59,989 bases of DNA from Acidobacteriota bacterium. Lineage in GTDB: Bacteria > Acidobacteriota > Vicinamibacteria > Vicinamibacterales > CAVVIG01. Below the pieces are notes generated by a model. The model had not been told where the DNA came from and made no database searches. It worked only from the letters and a program-made list of their open reading frames with translations. The DNA lies in contig JAOBWF010000211.1 in assembly GCA_025463215.1 (NCBI GenBank), positions 1-59,989 on the forward strand, written 5' to 3'. A program made the translations under genes and the position numbers. Below are positions 1-9,498 of the stretch, one piece after another (position 1 is the stretch's first letter; the number at the start of each line of letters is the position of its first letter).

Positions 1-723
1 GTCGATCATGATGTTGGCCGGCTTCAGATCGCGGTGGACCACCCCCGCCTCGTGCGCCGCGACCAGGCCAGCGACGATTTGCGTGATGTAGCGCAGCGTC
101 CGCGGCACCGGCAGCGTGCCGCTGTCCCTGAGCAGCGACGCCAGGTCGGCGCCCTGCACGTAGGGCATCGTGATGTACTTGATGCCGTCGATGTCGCCGA
201 GATCGTGGATGCGGACGACGTGCTTGTGCGTGACCTGGCGCGCCAGCAGCAGCTCGCGCTTGAACTGGCGCTCGATCGCCGCCGCCGCATCGGGATCGCC
301 CGTGATGTCGCCGCGGATCACTTTCAGCGCGACCGCGACGCCGAGCGCGGCGTCCCACGCGTGGTACACCGCGCCCATGCCGCCGACGCCGAGCAGGCGG
401 ATGATGTGATAGCGCGCGCCCAGCGTCTGTCCGGGCGTGAGCATGGCGAACGGCCGGACCGCGCCAGTGGTCGTCGCGCGGCCGATCGCGACCGGGCCAG
501 CCGGCTGCGTGACATCGAGTCCGAGTGGGTGTGTCCCGGTGCCGGCCGACGGCGGGGCGGCGCCGATGGTCTCGAACGCGCCCACATCGGGCATCGCGCC
601 GGTGACGCCCATCGCGCCAGGGGGGCCGATCACGGCCGTGGCCGCGCCCCCGGGAGCGGCCCCACAGGTCGTGCAGCGGGCCGCGCCGGCCGGAATATCG
701 GTCCCGCAGTGCGAACAGGTCAT
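1..723 (-). CDS. Ser/Thr protein kinase, N-terminal part (cut by window edge)
   Basis: The frame is open from ATG at 723 to the window edge, giving 241 codons without a stop. The N-terminus has a zinc ribbon (Cys3, Cys6, Cys17, Cys20), then a Gly/Ala/Pro-rich linker. The eukaryotic-type kinase fold follows: a glycine-rich loop LGVGGMGAVYHAWD near residue 107, the ATP-binding Lys in VALKVI, and the catalytic loop HRDLKPANIM just before the edge. A soluble zinc-ribbon plus PknB-like kinase is common in Acidobacteriota, often with C-terminal sensor repeats; that part lies outside the window. Substrate and signal cannot be told. It is divergent from the secreted protein that starts at 849. Confidence 0.93.
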   Translation of the reverse strand, partial: MTCSHCGTDIPAGAARCTTCGAAPGGAATAVIGPPGAMGVTGAMPDVGAFETIGAAPPSAGTGTHPLGLDVTQPAGPVAIGRATTTGAVRPFAMLTPGQTLGARYHIIRLLGVGGMGAVYHAWDAALGVAVALKVIRGDITGDPDAAAAIERQFKRELLLARQVTHKHVVRIHDLGDIDGIKYITMPYVQGADLASLLRDSGTLPVPRTLRYITQIVAGLVAAHEAGVVHRDLKPANIMID

Positions 724-848
724 TTCTGGTGAGACAGCCGAATTATCGCGGATTCGGGGCCGCAACGGAAGGTTAGTTTCCCATACCGTGCGATAATGTC
801 CGTCGCCGTTTCCCCGCTCGTCCATATCCGCAGTTCTCGGAGGGTAGC

Positions 849-3800
849 TTGACCGACACCCACGTACGCCTGGGCCGGCTCGACGTCCGTCGCCGCGTCA
901 CGCCGCAGGCCGGCCGCTTCGCCGCCGGCGCGGCACTCGCCCTCACCCTCGGCTCCGCCGCGGTGGTGGCGCAGATCCCCGGCCGCAACGTCAACATGGT
1001 GTCGGGCACCACGCTGCCAGACGGCGATCCCTACCTCCAGCGGCAGAATGAGCCGTCGATTGCGGCGTCCACCCGCAATCCGCTCCACCTGCTGGGCGGT
1101 GCCAACGACTACCGCACTGTCGACATTCCGGGGATTGGCACCGGCGACGAGACCGGCGATGCCTGGCTCGGCGTCTTCAAGTCGACCGACGGCGGCCAGC
1201 GCTGGACGAGCACGCTGATTCCGGGCTATCCCCAGGATCAATCGGCCGAGGGGCTCGCCTCGCCGCTGAAGGGGTATCAGGCAGGCGCGGATCCCGTCGT
1301 GCGCGCCGGCACCAACGGCCTCTTGTACTACGCGGGCCTCGCGTTCGATCGCGGCGACACCGGACGCAGTGCGATTTTTGTCGCCCGCTTCATCGACAAC
1401 AACAATCGCGAGAACGGCGATCCCGTGGCGTATCTCGGGACGCGGATCGTCGCCGCCAATCCCGGCACCCGGTTTCTCGACAAGCCGTGGCTCGCCGTCG
1501 ACATCCCGCGCGGCGGCGCCGCCACCTGCACCATTCCGGCGCCCGGCAGCCGCACGCAGCAGATCCCAGCCGGCGCGGCCTACGTGACGTGGACCGCGAT
1601 CACCGGCACCGGCGCCAATCTGCGCTCGCAGATCCTGCTGTCCCGATCCGTGGACTGCGGCGTCACCTGGAGCGCGCCGGTGACGCTGAGCCGCGCCCAG
1701 GATCCGATCAACCAGGGCACGACCATCGCCATCGATCCGCGCACCGGCGCGGTGATCGTCGCCTGGCGCACCTTCGCCTCGCCGGGCGCGTCCGACACCG
1801 ATTCGATCGTGGCGGCACGCTCCAACGATTTCGGCCGCAAGTTCGATCCGCCGTACGAGGCCCATCGCTTTCCCAAGCACGGCAAAGCCGCGAAACTGCC
1901 GCCGTGGGTATTCGAGCATCGCGGCAAGGACAAGGATCGCGGCGACGACGATGATGACGATGCCCCGGCCGGCAGTCAGAAGCTGAAGTTCAACCCGGCG
2001 ATCACCATCGATGCGCTCGCGACGTTCGACCAGTCGACCGGCGGCGATCGGTTCCGCACCAACGGCTACCCGGCGATGACGATCGACGGCAGCGGCCGCG
2101 TCTACGTGGCGTGGGCCGAGCGCGGCTACTCCACCGTGCCGGGCCGCAACAGCGCGGTCGACGGCGACGCCAAGATCGTGATGTCGACCTCCAGCACCGG
2201 CACCCGTTGGACCGCGCCGCGCGCGGTCGCCGAAATGGGTCAACCGGGCCACCAGTTCATGCCGAGCGTGACGTTCGCCGGCGGCAAGCTGATGCTGGTC
2301 TACTACGACCTCCGCGACGACATTTCGCAAAGCTTCAGCGCTTTCGCCGACGACACCAGCGCGAGGCCGAGCGGGCATCGCCGCACGATGGACATCCGCG
2401 CCTCGCTCGGCACGCCAGGATCGGCGCCGGTCTTCGCGGCCTCGGTGAAAGTGTCCGACTACGCGATCGGCAGCCGGCTCGGATCGCGCGCCGTCGAGCA
2501 GCTGCAGTTCAACCCGCCGAACCTGCCGATGTTCAAGCTCGGCTCGGTGCCGTTCGTCGGCGACTACATCGATCTCGCGCCGGCGCCGGCCTTCGTGCCC
2601 GACGGTCGCGGCGGCTGGACCTACAACGTCCAGGCATCGACCACGCTGCCGGCGTTTCAGGCGGTGTGGACCGACAACCGCGACGTCCGGCCGCCGACCC
2701 AGCACAAACCGGACGGCAGCCTCGACTGGACCCGATACTCGCCGCCGCGCTCGGCCTTCAATCCGGGCGCCGTCTGCGATCCGGATTCGGTCGGGTCGCG
2801 CAATCAGAACATCTACACGTCGCGGATCGCCGGCGGCCTGATTGTCGGATCGCCGGGCAACAACAAGCCGCTCAACCCGACCTTGCAGCGCGGCTTCGTC
2901 GTCTTCGCGCAGAACACCACGACGCAGGTCCGGACGTTCCGCATGACGATCGCGGCGCAGCCCACCGGTGGCCGTGCGTCGTTCTCGCAGTTCCCGGCGC
3001 CGCCGTTCACCCCGGCATCGGCGCCGCCGCTCGCCTCGATCGACGTCACCACCGCTCCGCTCTCGCTGGTCGCGCGCACCGTCTACGTCACCTCGTCCAA
3101 CCCGCTCGCGCCAGTGCAGGTCGACGTTCGGGAGATCGCCGCGGTCGGCGGCGCGGCGTTGCCGAACGGGTTGCAGGGTACCGCCTACCTGAACCCCGAC
3201 ATCACCAATCCCGACATCACCAATCCGGATATCACCAATCCCGACATCACCAATCCGGACATCACCAACGCCGAGGTCCACAACCCGGACATCACCAACC
3301 CGGATATCACCAACCCGGACATCACCAATCCGGATATCACCAATCCCGACATCACCAACACCGCGGTGATGAACCCGGATATCACCAATCCGGACATCAC
3401 CAATCCGGACATCACCAACCCCGACATCACCAATCCGGATATCACCAACCCCGACATCACCAATCCGGACATTACCAACGCGGCGATCACCGACGTCAGC
3501 TGGTCGATGCAGAACACCGGGAACACCACGACCGCCTACAACGTGAACCTGTTCCTCGCGAACCAGCAGCTGCCCGCCGGCGTGAATTACCAGCTGGTGC
3601 TGCACAAGGTCTACAAGACCCCGGTCGCGATCGGCTGCGATCTCTCGCAGCAGGAAAAAATCGTGCTGCTGGCGAACATCCCGTCGCCCCTCTTCGTGAC
3701 GCCGACCTCGGGCACGTTCGTCGACCAGAACGATCCGCGAGTGACGAACGCGACGCTGTGGCTCGCACCGGGCGAGGTCGGCCGCATCACGCTTCGTCTC

Positions 3801-6800
3801 CTCGACTTCGATCCGCGCGGCTACGTGACGCTGCCGAGCGGCGCCACGGCGCCGGCGGCGCTGATTCCGGCGCTGCAGACGATCACGCCGGTCGTGATCG
3901 CGCAGCCGGTCGGCTCGCCCCAGGTTCTCCTCGGTCAAACGAAACCGCCGGCGGTGACGCCGGGCGACTCGACGATCCTGTTCCTGCAGCAGCCGACGAC
4001 GGTGAACGTCGGCCAGCCGATCACCCCCGCGGTGAGCGTGCAGGTGCGCGACGCGAGCGGCGCCGTCGTCCGCGGCATCGGCGTGACGCTGTCCCTCGGC
4101 GCCAATCCCGGCGGCGCCGTTCTGATTGGCGGCGGCACGGCGCTCTCGAACGTCGACGGCATTGCCACCTTCGGCCCGCTCTCGATCGACAAACTCGGTG
4201 TCGGCTATACGCTGATCGTCACCGTCGGCGCACCCGGCTTCACGCCCGCGACCTCCGCGCCATTCGACGTGCGCGGCATCATCGTGTCGATCCCCGGTCG
4301 CGCGGGTGGCACGGACAACGTCAACCAGTCCGGTCCGGGCGGCAGCGTTCCGGTGAACACCGGCGTGTTCGTGCCTGCCGGGCAGAGCGTGATCGTCTCG
4401 GCGGCCGGCCGCTACTCGTTCGGCGCGGACAGCGGACCGGAGGGGCTGCCGGGGGCGGCCCCCGGTACGTTCCTCGCGCCGGGCCTGACGCAGTTTGCCG
4501 TTATCGCGCGGTTCGGTCCCGGCTCGGCGTGGCAGCCGGTCGGCGCCGGTCCGGTGACGCTGACCGCGCTCACCTCAGGCTTCCTCGAGCTCGCGGTGAA
4601 CGACGACTTTTACGACGACAACAGCGGCGCCCTGACCGCCGTCGTCCAGCCGCCGGCGGCGGCATCGACTCACGTGGTCACGAATGGCGCCGACAGCGGT
4701 CCGGGATCGCTGCGCGCCGCCATCGATGCGGCCAACGCGGGCGTCGGTCCACAGGGCATCGCGTTCAACATTGCGCAGCCGCAATCGAACCCGATCAACC
4801 TGCAGACGCCGCTGGTCGTGACGCAGACCGTCTACATCGACGGCAGCACCCAGCCGGGCTACGCCGGCGCGCCGCTGATTGTCGTCGACGGCGACAACAT
4901 GACGAACCGGACCGCACCGGGCCTTCGCGTCACGGCGGACGGCTCCACCGTGCGCGCCCTCGTCGTCAGCGACTTCGGTGGGGCGGGCGCGGCCGGCATC
5001 GAGCTGTCAGGCGCGGGCGGGCGGCTGTTCGGATCGTATGTCGGCCTGACGCCGGACGGGGCGTTCGCCGCCGGCAACGACACCGGCGTCAACGCCTCGG
5101 GGTTCGAGGCGGTGATCGGCGGGCCGCTGCCAAGCCAGCGCAATGTGATCTCCGGGAACACCGCGCAGGGCATCTGGATCCGCGATCTCGCCGTCGGGCA
5201 CAAGATCGAGCACAACCTGATCGGCACCAACGCCGCCGGCGGCAACTCGGTCGCCAACGGCGTGGGGGTGCGCGTCAACGGCACCTTCAACACGATCGGC
5301 GGATCGACGCCGCTGCAGCGGAACGTCGTCTCCGGCAACGGCACCGGGATTCTGTTCAGCAACGACGCAGGCAACAACGTCGTGCAGGGCAACTACATCG
5401 GCACCGATGCGTCCGGCGCGTTTGCGATAGCCAACAACCAGGGGATTGCGTCGCACTCGAGTCCCGCGAACTTGTTGGTCTCCGGCAACCTGATTTCCGG
5501 CAACGTGCGCGGCATCTCGCTCCAGGACGGGACCAACGGCGCGGTGATTGAAAATAACTCGATCGGTGTCTCGGCTGGCGGCGCGGCGCTTGGGAATACG
5601 GACGTCGGCATCGAGACGGCGTCGCTCAACTCCGACGCGAGTGTGTTGAGGACGTCGGTCGTCGGCAACACCATCAAATTCAACGGCGGCCCGGGCGTCC
5701 GGGTGACGGGCTATGCGTTCGGCACCGATGTGAAAGCCAACGTCATCGACGCCAACGCCGGCCTCGGCATCGACCTGAACGGCGACGGGATCACGGCGAA
5801 CGACGAAGGCGATACTGATTTTGGTCCGAACAACCTTCAGAACACACCGGTGATCGACAGCGCCGTCACCTCGGGCGCGCAGACCACGATCGCGTTCGGA
5901 CTGGATAGCGCGGCAGGCGGCTACCGGTTCGATTTCTATATCACCGCGTCGTGTGGGCAGGGTTCCGTGTGGCTCGGCTCGATGCCGGGCGTCAACGGCG
6001 CCGGGCAGACCTTCGTCACGCCGCAGCTGCCGAACGGCACGCTGGTGACCGCAACCGCCACGGACAATACCGGGAACACGTCGGAGTTCTCGTCGTGCAC
6101 CGCGGCGCGTCCGCCGGCACCGCCGCCGCCGACGGCCGCGATCACGTCCGCGAGCCCGTCGCCGATTGCGGCGGGCGTCGGACAGATGATCACGATCCGC
6201 GGCACGAACCTGCCGGGCACGAGCGCGGCCGACGTCGTGTTCTCACAGGGGACCTTCGAGGCGCCTGCCCACTTCGTGTGGTCGGCAGGTTCCTCGCGCG
6301 TCATGGCCCGGCTGCCGGTGACCGGTCTGGCGCCGGGGCCGGCGGCCGTCCGCATCTCGAACGCCGCGACCGGCATCACGACCGCGCCGTTTCCGATCAC
6401 GATTTCACTCACGCCTGGGACGCCGCAACTGCTGAAGGCGATGGCGTACAACTGCATCAGCGGCGGCGGCAGCCAATCGGCGCTCAGCGGCGTCAGCAGC
6501 GGGCAAAGCATCGGGGTCGCGGCCGAGGGCTTCGACACCGCCGGCGTCGAGTTCCTGTTGTCGCACTCCACTGACGGGGTCAGCGTCGATCGCGTGGACG
6601 GACCGCTCGCATCCCCGTGCACGCTCGGCGATGCTGACGGGAACGTCGTCGCCAGCGTCACGCTGCCGGCGCTCGACCCGGGTTACCTCACGATCCAGGT
6701 GCGCGTGTCGGTCAACGGCGTCGCGAGCGACTGGAGCAATCCGACGATGCAGCCGGTGATCCCACCGCCCGGCCCCGTGACGGTGGTCGGGCCGGCGGGC

Positions 6801-7232
6801 GGCTTCGGCGGCAACGCGTTCGCGCCGGTCGACTGCCCCGCTGGATCGGTCGTGGTCGGCTTCTTGGGACGAGCGGGGGACGATATCGACCGGACGGAGC
6901 TGGCGTGCGCGGCGACGCCGGCGCTGACACCGACCGGTACGTTCTTCGTCGCGGGCGGCACCGGTGGACAGGATTACGGCGCGGCGCTCACGTGCGGCGG
7001 CGGCGAGGCCGTGACCGGCGTCTACGGCGGCATCAACGGGAACGGCTGGATCGATTACCTCGGCGTCACGTGCACGACGCTGTCGACCGGTGCGTCACAC
7101 AACACGGGGACGGCTGGACTCAATCAAGGAGGGTCACCGTTCACGCTGTCCTGCCCAGCTGGAAAGATCGTGACCGGCGTCGAGGGACGGCAGGGAGCGT
7201 TGATGGACCAGATCTCGATCCGGTGCCAGTAG
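849..7232 (+). CDS. Giant secreted multidomain protein (sialidase-like, pentapeptide array, beta-helix, IPT/TIG)
   Basis: 2127 residues starting at TTG 849, chosen because GGAGG lies 5 nt upstream. The N-terminus has an Arg-rich segment, a hydrophobic stretch and an AVVAQ signal-cleavage-like site. Residues about 50-700 resemble BNR/sialidase-type beta-propellers, with Asp-box-like STDGGQRW and an acidic D6 patch near 375. Residues 782-881 are a perfect pentapeptide array (listed separately). A Big1-like Ig domain lies near 1040-1140. A right-handed parallel beta-helix lies near 1275-1670 and opens with the SGPGSLRAAI motif common in such proteins. An IPT/TIG domain lies near 1760-1850. The C-terminus has about three copies of a Cys-paired unit of the type CPAG..V.G..GR.G..D. 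No anchor is visible. Probably an exported adhesin or cell-surface protein; the role is unknown. Confidence 0.9.
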   Translation: MTDTHVRLGRLDVRRRVTPQAGRFAAGAALALTLGSAAVVAQIPGRNVNMVSGTTLPDGDPYLQRQNEPSIAASTRNPLHLLGGANDYRTVDIPGIGTGDETGDAWLGVFKSTDGGQRWTSTLIPGYPQDQSAEGLASPLKGYQAGADPVVRAGTNGLLYYAGLAFDRGDTGRSAIFVARFIDNNNRENGDPVAYLGTRIVAANPGTRFLDKPWLAVDIPRGGAATCTIPAPGSRTQQIPAGAAYVTWTAITGTGANLRSQILLSRSVDCGVTWSAPVTLSRAQDPINQGTTIAIDPRTGAVIVAWRTFASPGASDTDSIVAARSNDFGRKFDPPYEAHRFPKHGKAAKLPPWVFEHRGKDKDRGDDDDDDAPAGSQKLKFNPAITIDALATFDQSTGGDRFRTNGYPAMTIDGSGRVYVAWAERGYSTVPGRNSAVDGDAKIVMSTSSTGTRWTAPRAVAEMGQPGHQFMPSVTFAGGKLMLVYYDLRDDISQSFSAFADDTSARPSGHRRTMDIRASLGTPGSAPVFAASVKVSDYAIGSRLGSRAVEQLQFNPPNLPMFKLGSVPFVGDYIDLAPAPAFVPDGRGGWTYNVQASTTLPAFQAVWTDNRDVRPPTQHKPDGSLDWTRYSPPRSAFNPGAVCDPDSVGSRNQNIYTSRIAGGLIVGSPGNNKPLNPTLQRGFVVFAQNTTTQVRTFRMTIAAQPTGGRASFSQFPAPPFTPASAPPLASIDVTTAPLSLVARTVYVTSSNPLAPVQVDVREIAAVGGAALPNGLQGTAYLNPDITNPDITNPDITNPDITNPDITNAEVHNPDITNPDITNPDITNPDITNPDITNTAVMNPDITNPDITNPDITNPDITNPDITNPDITNPDITNAAITDVSWSMQNTGNTTTAYNVNLFLANQQLPAGVNYQLVLHKVYKTPVAIGCDLSQQEKIVLLANIPSPLFVTPTSGTFVDQNDPRVTNATLWLAPGEVGRITLRLLDFDPRGYVTLPSGATAPAALIPALQTITPVVIAQPVGSPQVLLGQTKPPAVTPGDSTILFLQQPTTVNVGQPITPAVSVQVRDASGAVVRGIGVTLSLGANPGGAVLIGGGTALSNVDGIATFGPLSIDKLGVGYTLIVTVGAPGFTPATSAPFDVRGIIVSIPGRAGGTDNVNQSGPGGSVPVNTGVFVPAGQSVIVSAAGRYSFGADSGPEGLPGAAPGTFLAPGLTQFAVIARFGPGSAWQPVGAGPVTLTALTSGFLELAVNDDFYDDNSGALTAVVQPPAAASTHVVTNGADSGPGSLRAAIDAANAGVGPQGIAFNIAQPQSNPINLQTPLVVTQTVYIDGSTQPGYAGAPLIVVDGDNMTNRTAPGLRVTADGSTVRALVVSDFGGAGAAGIELSGAGGRLFGSYVGLTPDGAFAAGNDTGVNASGFEAVIGGPLPSQRNVISGNTAQGIWIRDLAVGHKIEHNLIGTNAAGGNSVANGVGVRVNGTFNTIGGSTPLQRNVVSGNGTGILFSNDAGNNVVQGNYIGTDASGAFAIANNQGIASHSSPANLLVSGNLISGNVRGISLQDGTNGAVIENNSIGVSAGGAALGNTDVGIETASLNSDASVLRTSVVGNTIKFNGGPGVRVTGYAFGTDVKANVIDANAGLGIDLNGDGITANDEGDTDFGPNNLQNTPVIDSAVTSGAQTTIAFGLDSAAGGYRFDFYITASCGQGSVWLGSMPGVNGAGQTFVTPQLPNGTLVTATATDNTGNTSEFSSCTAARPPAPPPPTAAITSASPSPIAAGVGQMITIRGTNLPGTSAADVVFSQGTFEAPAHFVWSAGSSRVMARLPVTGLAPGPAAVRISNAATGITTAPFPITISLTPGTPQLLKAMAYNCISGGGSQSALSGVSSGQSIGVAAEGFDTAGVEFLLSHSTDGVSVDRVDGPLASPCTLGDADGNVVASVTLPALDPGYLTIQVRVSVNGVASDWSNPTMQPVIPPPGPVTVVGPAGGFGGNAFAPVDCPAGSVVVGFLGRAGDDIDRTELACAATPALTPTGTFFVAGGTGGQDYGAALTCGGGEAVTGVYGGINGNGWIDYLGVTCTTLSTGASHNTGTAGLNQGGSPFTLSCPAGKIVTGVEGRQGALMDQISIRCQ
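3192..3491 (+). repeat. Tandem 15-bp repeat encoding 20 pentapeptide units (NPDIT)
   Basis: Twenty in-frame 15-bp units encode (NPDIT)5-NAEVH-(NPDIT)5-NTAVM-(NPDIT)7-NAAIT, residues 782-881 of the secreted giant protein. Codons vary synonymously between units (Pro ccc/ccg, Ile atc/att, Asn aac/aat), so the protein sequence is conserved beyond recent DNA duplication. Three degenerate units interrupt or end the array. The array sits between the sialidase-like part and the Ig-like and beta-helix parts. Confidence 0.97.
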
Positions 7233-7257
7233 ATGCCGTCTCCGGACCTGAGGCGCT

Positions 7258-7821
7258 TCAGACGCGGGACTGGTATTCGCCGGTTTCGGTGTTGACGCGA
7301 ACCCTGTCGCCTTCGTTGACGAACGGCGGGACCTGCACGACCAGCCCCGTTTCGAGCGTCGCCGGCTTGATCTGGTTGCTGGCGGTCGCGCCCTTGATAC
7401 CGGGGACCGTTTCCTTGACGAGCAGATCGACCGTCGGCGGCAACTCGATGCCGACCGGTTCGACGTCGTAGAACTCGACGCGAATCAGCATCTCGGCGAC
7501 CAGGTAATCCTTCGAGTCGCCGAGCGCCTCGGCGGTGATGTGGACCTGGTCGTAGGTCGCCGTATCCATGAAGTAGTAGCTGTCGCCGTCCTTATAGAGG
7601 TACTGCATCTCGCGCTCGTCCAGGCTCGCGCGCTCGACGTCTTCTTCCGCGCGGAACTTGTGATCGGCCAGGGCGAGGGTGCGGATGTTGCGCATGCGGA
7701 CCTGGATGTGCGCCCGCTTGTTGCCCGGCGTGAGGTGGTGCAGTTCGAGAACGCGGAACAGATCGTTGCCGACCTTGATCAGGTTCCCTTTGCGGATGCG
7801 CGTCGCTTGCATGAATGGCAT
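7258..7821 (-). CDS. efp: Translation elongation factor P
   Basis: EF-P binds between the P and E sites of stalled ribosomes and stimulates peptide bonds at polyproline. The three-domain architecture is complete, with KOW-like domain I (MQATRIRKGN onward), the OB domain and the C-terminal signature GIKGATASNQIKPA. I chose ATG 7821 (187 aa, the family norm). A GTG at 7854 in the same frame would add a non-conserved prefix that overlaps a palindrome, and ATG 7812 is also possible. No strong Shine-Dalgarno is visible. The loop that carries the modified Lys34 in E. coli (PGKG) reads TPGNKRA here, so the tip residue appears to be Asn. No EpmA, EarP or YmfI modification gene is in the window. Confidence 0.95.
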   Translation of the reverse strand: MPFMQATRIRKGNLIKVGNDLFRVLELHHLTPGNKRAHIQVRMRNIRTLALADHKFRAEEDVERASLDEREMQYLYKDGDSYYFMDTATYDQVHITAEALGDSKDYLVAEMLIRVEFYDVEPVGIELPPTVDLLVKETVPGIKGATASNQIKPATLETGLVVQVPPFVNEGDRVRVNTETGEYQSRV

Positions 7822-7847
7822 ATTGATGACTGTATATCCTTGCCATC

Positions 7848-7861
7848 GTAGCACGTGCTAC
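7848..7861. promoter_or_regulatory. Perfect 14-bp palindrome between efp and hsp20
   Basis: GTAGCACGTGCTAC is a perfect palindrome, 26 bp before the chosen efp start and 9 bp before the hsp20 GTG. Its place in a 49-bp divergent intergenic region suits an operator shared by both genes. No matching regulator is recognisable nearby. Confidence 0.5.
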
Positions 7862-7870
7862 CCTAGAAAC

Positions 7871-8284
7871 GTGGCCTTCACGCGCTGGGATCCGCTGCGC
7901 GATCTGCTCGCCCTCCACGAACAACTCGGGCATCTGGTCGGCACCGATGCGCCCGGCTGGACGCCGCCGGTCGATCTCTACGAAACCGCCGCCGAGTACG
8001 TGCTGACCGCGGAGCTCCCCGGGCTGACGCGCGAGCAGATCGACATCCACGCCGAGGAGCGCCGCATCGTGATCCGCGGCGCGCGCGGCGCCGATCCGGG
8101 GCGCGACATCCCGTGCGAGCAGTTCCACCGCGTCGAGCGCGGCCACGGCCGCTTCTCGCGCGCCTTTTCGCTGCCCGAGATCATCGAGGTCGACGGCATC
8201 ATCGCCGATCTGAAGGACGGCATTCTCACCATCACGATCCCGAAGGCGGCCGACCGCGGCACGCGGCGGATCGATGTCAGCTGA
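7871..8284 (+). CDS. Hsp20 / alpha-crystallin small heat-shock protein
   Basis: 137 residues from GTG 7871 (VAFTRWDPLRDLLALHEQ). This is an ATP-independent holdase chaperone in the cytoplasm. The alpha-crystallin domain begins at PPVDLYETAAEYVL and carries the family hallmark AELPGLTREQID, with the GRFSRAFSLP segment and the terminal beta strand GILTITIPKA. A longer frame begins inside efp antisense and is not supported. The gene is divergent from efp and directly upstream of an HtrA protease (11-bp gap), so chaperone and protease may be co-expressed as an envelope or heat-stress pair. No strong Shine-Dalgarno is visible, so the start is moderately certain. Confidence 0.92.
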   Translation: MAFTRWDPLRDLLALHEQLGHLVGTDAPGWTPPVDLYETAAEYVLTAELPGLTREQIDIHAEERRIVIRGARGADPGRDIPCEQFHRVERGHGRFSRAFSLPEIIEVDGIIADLKDGILTITIPKAADRGTRRIDVS

Positions 8285-8295
8285 TTCACGACGCC

Positions 8296-9498
8296 ATGCT
8301 TCGACGCCTGACGCTCTCCCTGATGCTGATCGTCGCCGGGTTCGTCGCCGGCCTCGTCGTCACCGGCCGTACGCGCAGCGCTGCGACGTCGGATGCCGCG
8401 GAACGCCCGCGCGCCGCGGCGGAGCCCGAATCGCGCGGCAGCGCTGCGCCCGATGCCGCCGCGCCGGTTCAGACCGGCGGATTTTCCGGCGGCGGTCCCG
8501 ACTTCACGCGCGTCGCCGGGCAAGCGGTGAAAGGCGTCGCCAACATCTCGTCGCTCCAGGTCGTCCGCACGCGCAACTCGCCGTTTCCGAACGATCCGTT
8601 CTTCCGCTATTTCTTCGGCGACGATGAGCAGTTCGGCTCCCGCGACCGCCGTTCGATGAGCCTCGGCTCCGGCGTGATCATCTCCGCCGACGGCTACGTT
8701 GTCACCAACAACCACGTCGTCGGCGAGCACGTGCGCGAGATCACGATCGCGCTGCCGGACAAGCGCGAGATCAAGGGCAAGGTGATCGGCACCGATCCGG
8801 CGACCGACATCGCGCTGTTGAAAATTCCCGTGACCGGCCTGCCGGTGATTGCGTGGGGCGATTCGAGTCAGCTGAAAGTCGGCGAGTGGGTGCTGGCCAT
8901 CGGCAGCCCGTTTCAACTGAGCCAGACCGTCACCGCCGGCATCGTGAGCGCGACCGGGCGCGCGAACATGGGCTTTGCCGACTACGAGGATTTCATCCAG
9001 ACCGACGCGGCGATCAATCCGGGCAACTCCGGCGGCGCGCTGATTAACAGCCGCGGCGAGCTGATCGGGATCAACACGGGCATCTACAGCGAGAGCGGCG
9101 GCTATCAGGGGATTGGGTTTGCCGTGCCGAGCAAGCTCGCCCGCCACGTCGTCGACGACCTGATGCAGTACGGCGAGGTCCGGCGCGGATCGATCGGGCC
9201 GCTCGGCATCGAGAAGCTGACGCCGCAGCTGGCCGAAGAGGCGGGCGTCACCAGCACCAAGGGCGTGATCATCTCGCGCATGACCCGCGTGTCGGAGGCC
9301 TACGACGCGGGCCTGAGGCCGGGCGATCTGATCCAGACGCTCAACGGCCAGGCGATCGACGATCCCTCGCAGTTCCTCCGGATGGTCGCCGACTCCAAGC
9401 CCGGCACCACCGCGGTGATCAAGGTGCTGCGCGGCAGCCGGACGCTCGAGTTCAAGCTGCCGATCGTCTCGACGTCGACCGCGCGAACGCGCGGCTAG
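8296..9498 (+). CDS. HtrA/DegP-type serine protease
   Basis: 400 residues from ATG 8296. The N-terminus is a signal-anchor (LTLSLMLIVAGFVAGLVV), then an Ala/Pro linker, a trypsin-like domain with His140 (TNNHVVG), Asp171 (TDIALLK) and Ser245 (GNSGGAL), and one C-terminal PDZ domain (GVIISRM..AYDAGLRPGD). A single PDZ plus anchor is the DegS or HhoB size rather than two-PDZ DegP. It should act in the periplasm on misfolded proteins. It follows hsp20 closely. Its stop overlaps the 3' end of thrC, which converges from the other strand. Confidence 0.95.
   Translation: MLRRLTLSLMLIVAGFVAGLVVTGRTRSAATSDAAERPRAAAEPESRGSAAPDAAAPVQTGGFSGGGPDFTRVAGQAVKGVANISSLQVVRTRNSPFPNDPFFRYFFGDDEQFGSRDRRSMSLGSGVIISADGYVVTNNHVVGEHVREITIALPDKREIKGKVIGTDPATDIALLKIPVTGLPVIAWGDSSQLKVGEWVLAIGSPFQLSQTVTAGIVSATGRANMGFADYEDFIQTDAAINPGNSGGALINSRGELIGINTGIYSESGGYQGIGFAVPSKLARHVVDDLMQYGEVRRGSIGPLGIEKLTPQLAEEAGVTSTKGVIISRMTRVSEAYDAGLRPGDLIQTLNGQAIDDPSQFLRMVADSKPGTTAVIKVLRGSRTLEFKLPIVSTSTARTRG

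Noticed and set aside
3192-3491. Tandem repeats as a possible CRISPR array
   Set aside because: 15-bp units with no spacers, in frame and coding.
720-3938. 1072-codon leftward ORF antisense to the secreted giant protein
   Set aside because: Arg/His/Gly-rich with VGDVRIGD-type repeats that are the reverse complement of the NPDIT array; a typical GC-rich antisense shadow.
2111-5551. 1146-codon ORF in another frame of the giant protein
   Set aside because: Arg/His-rich shadow; the real frame has the signal peptide and domains.
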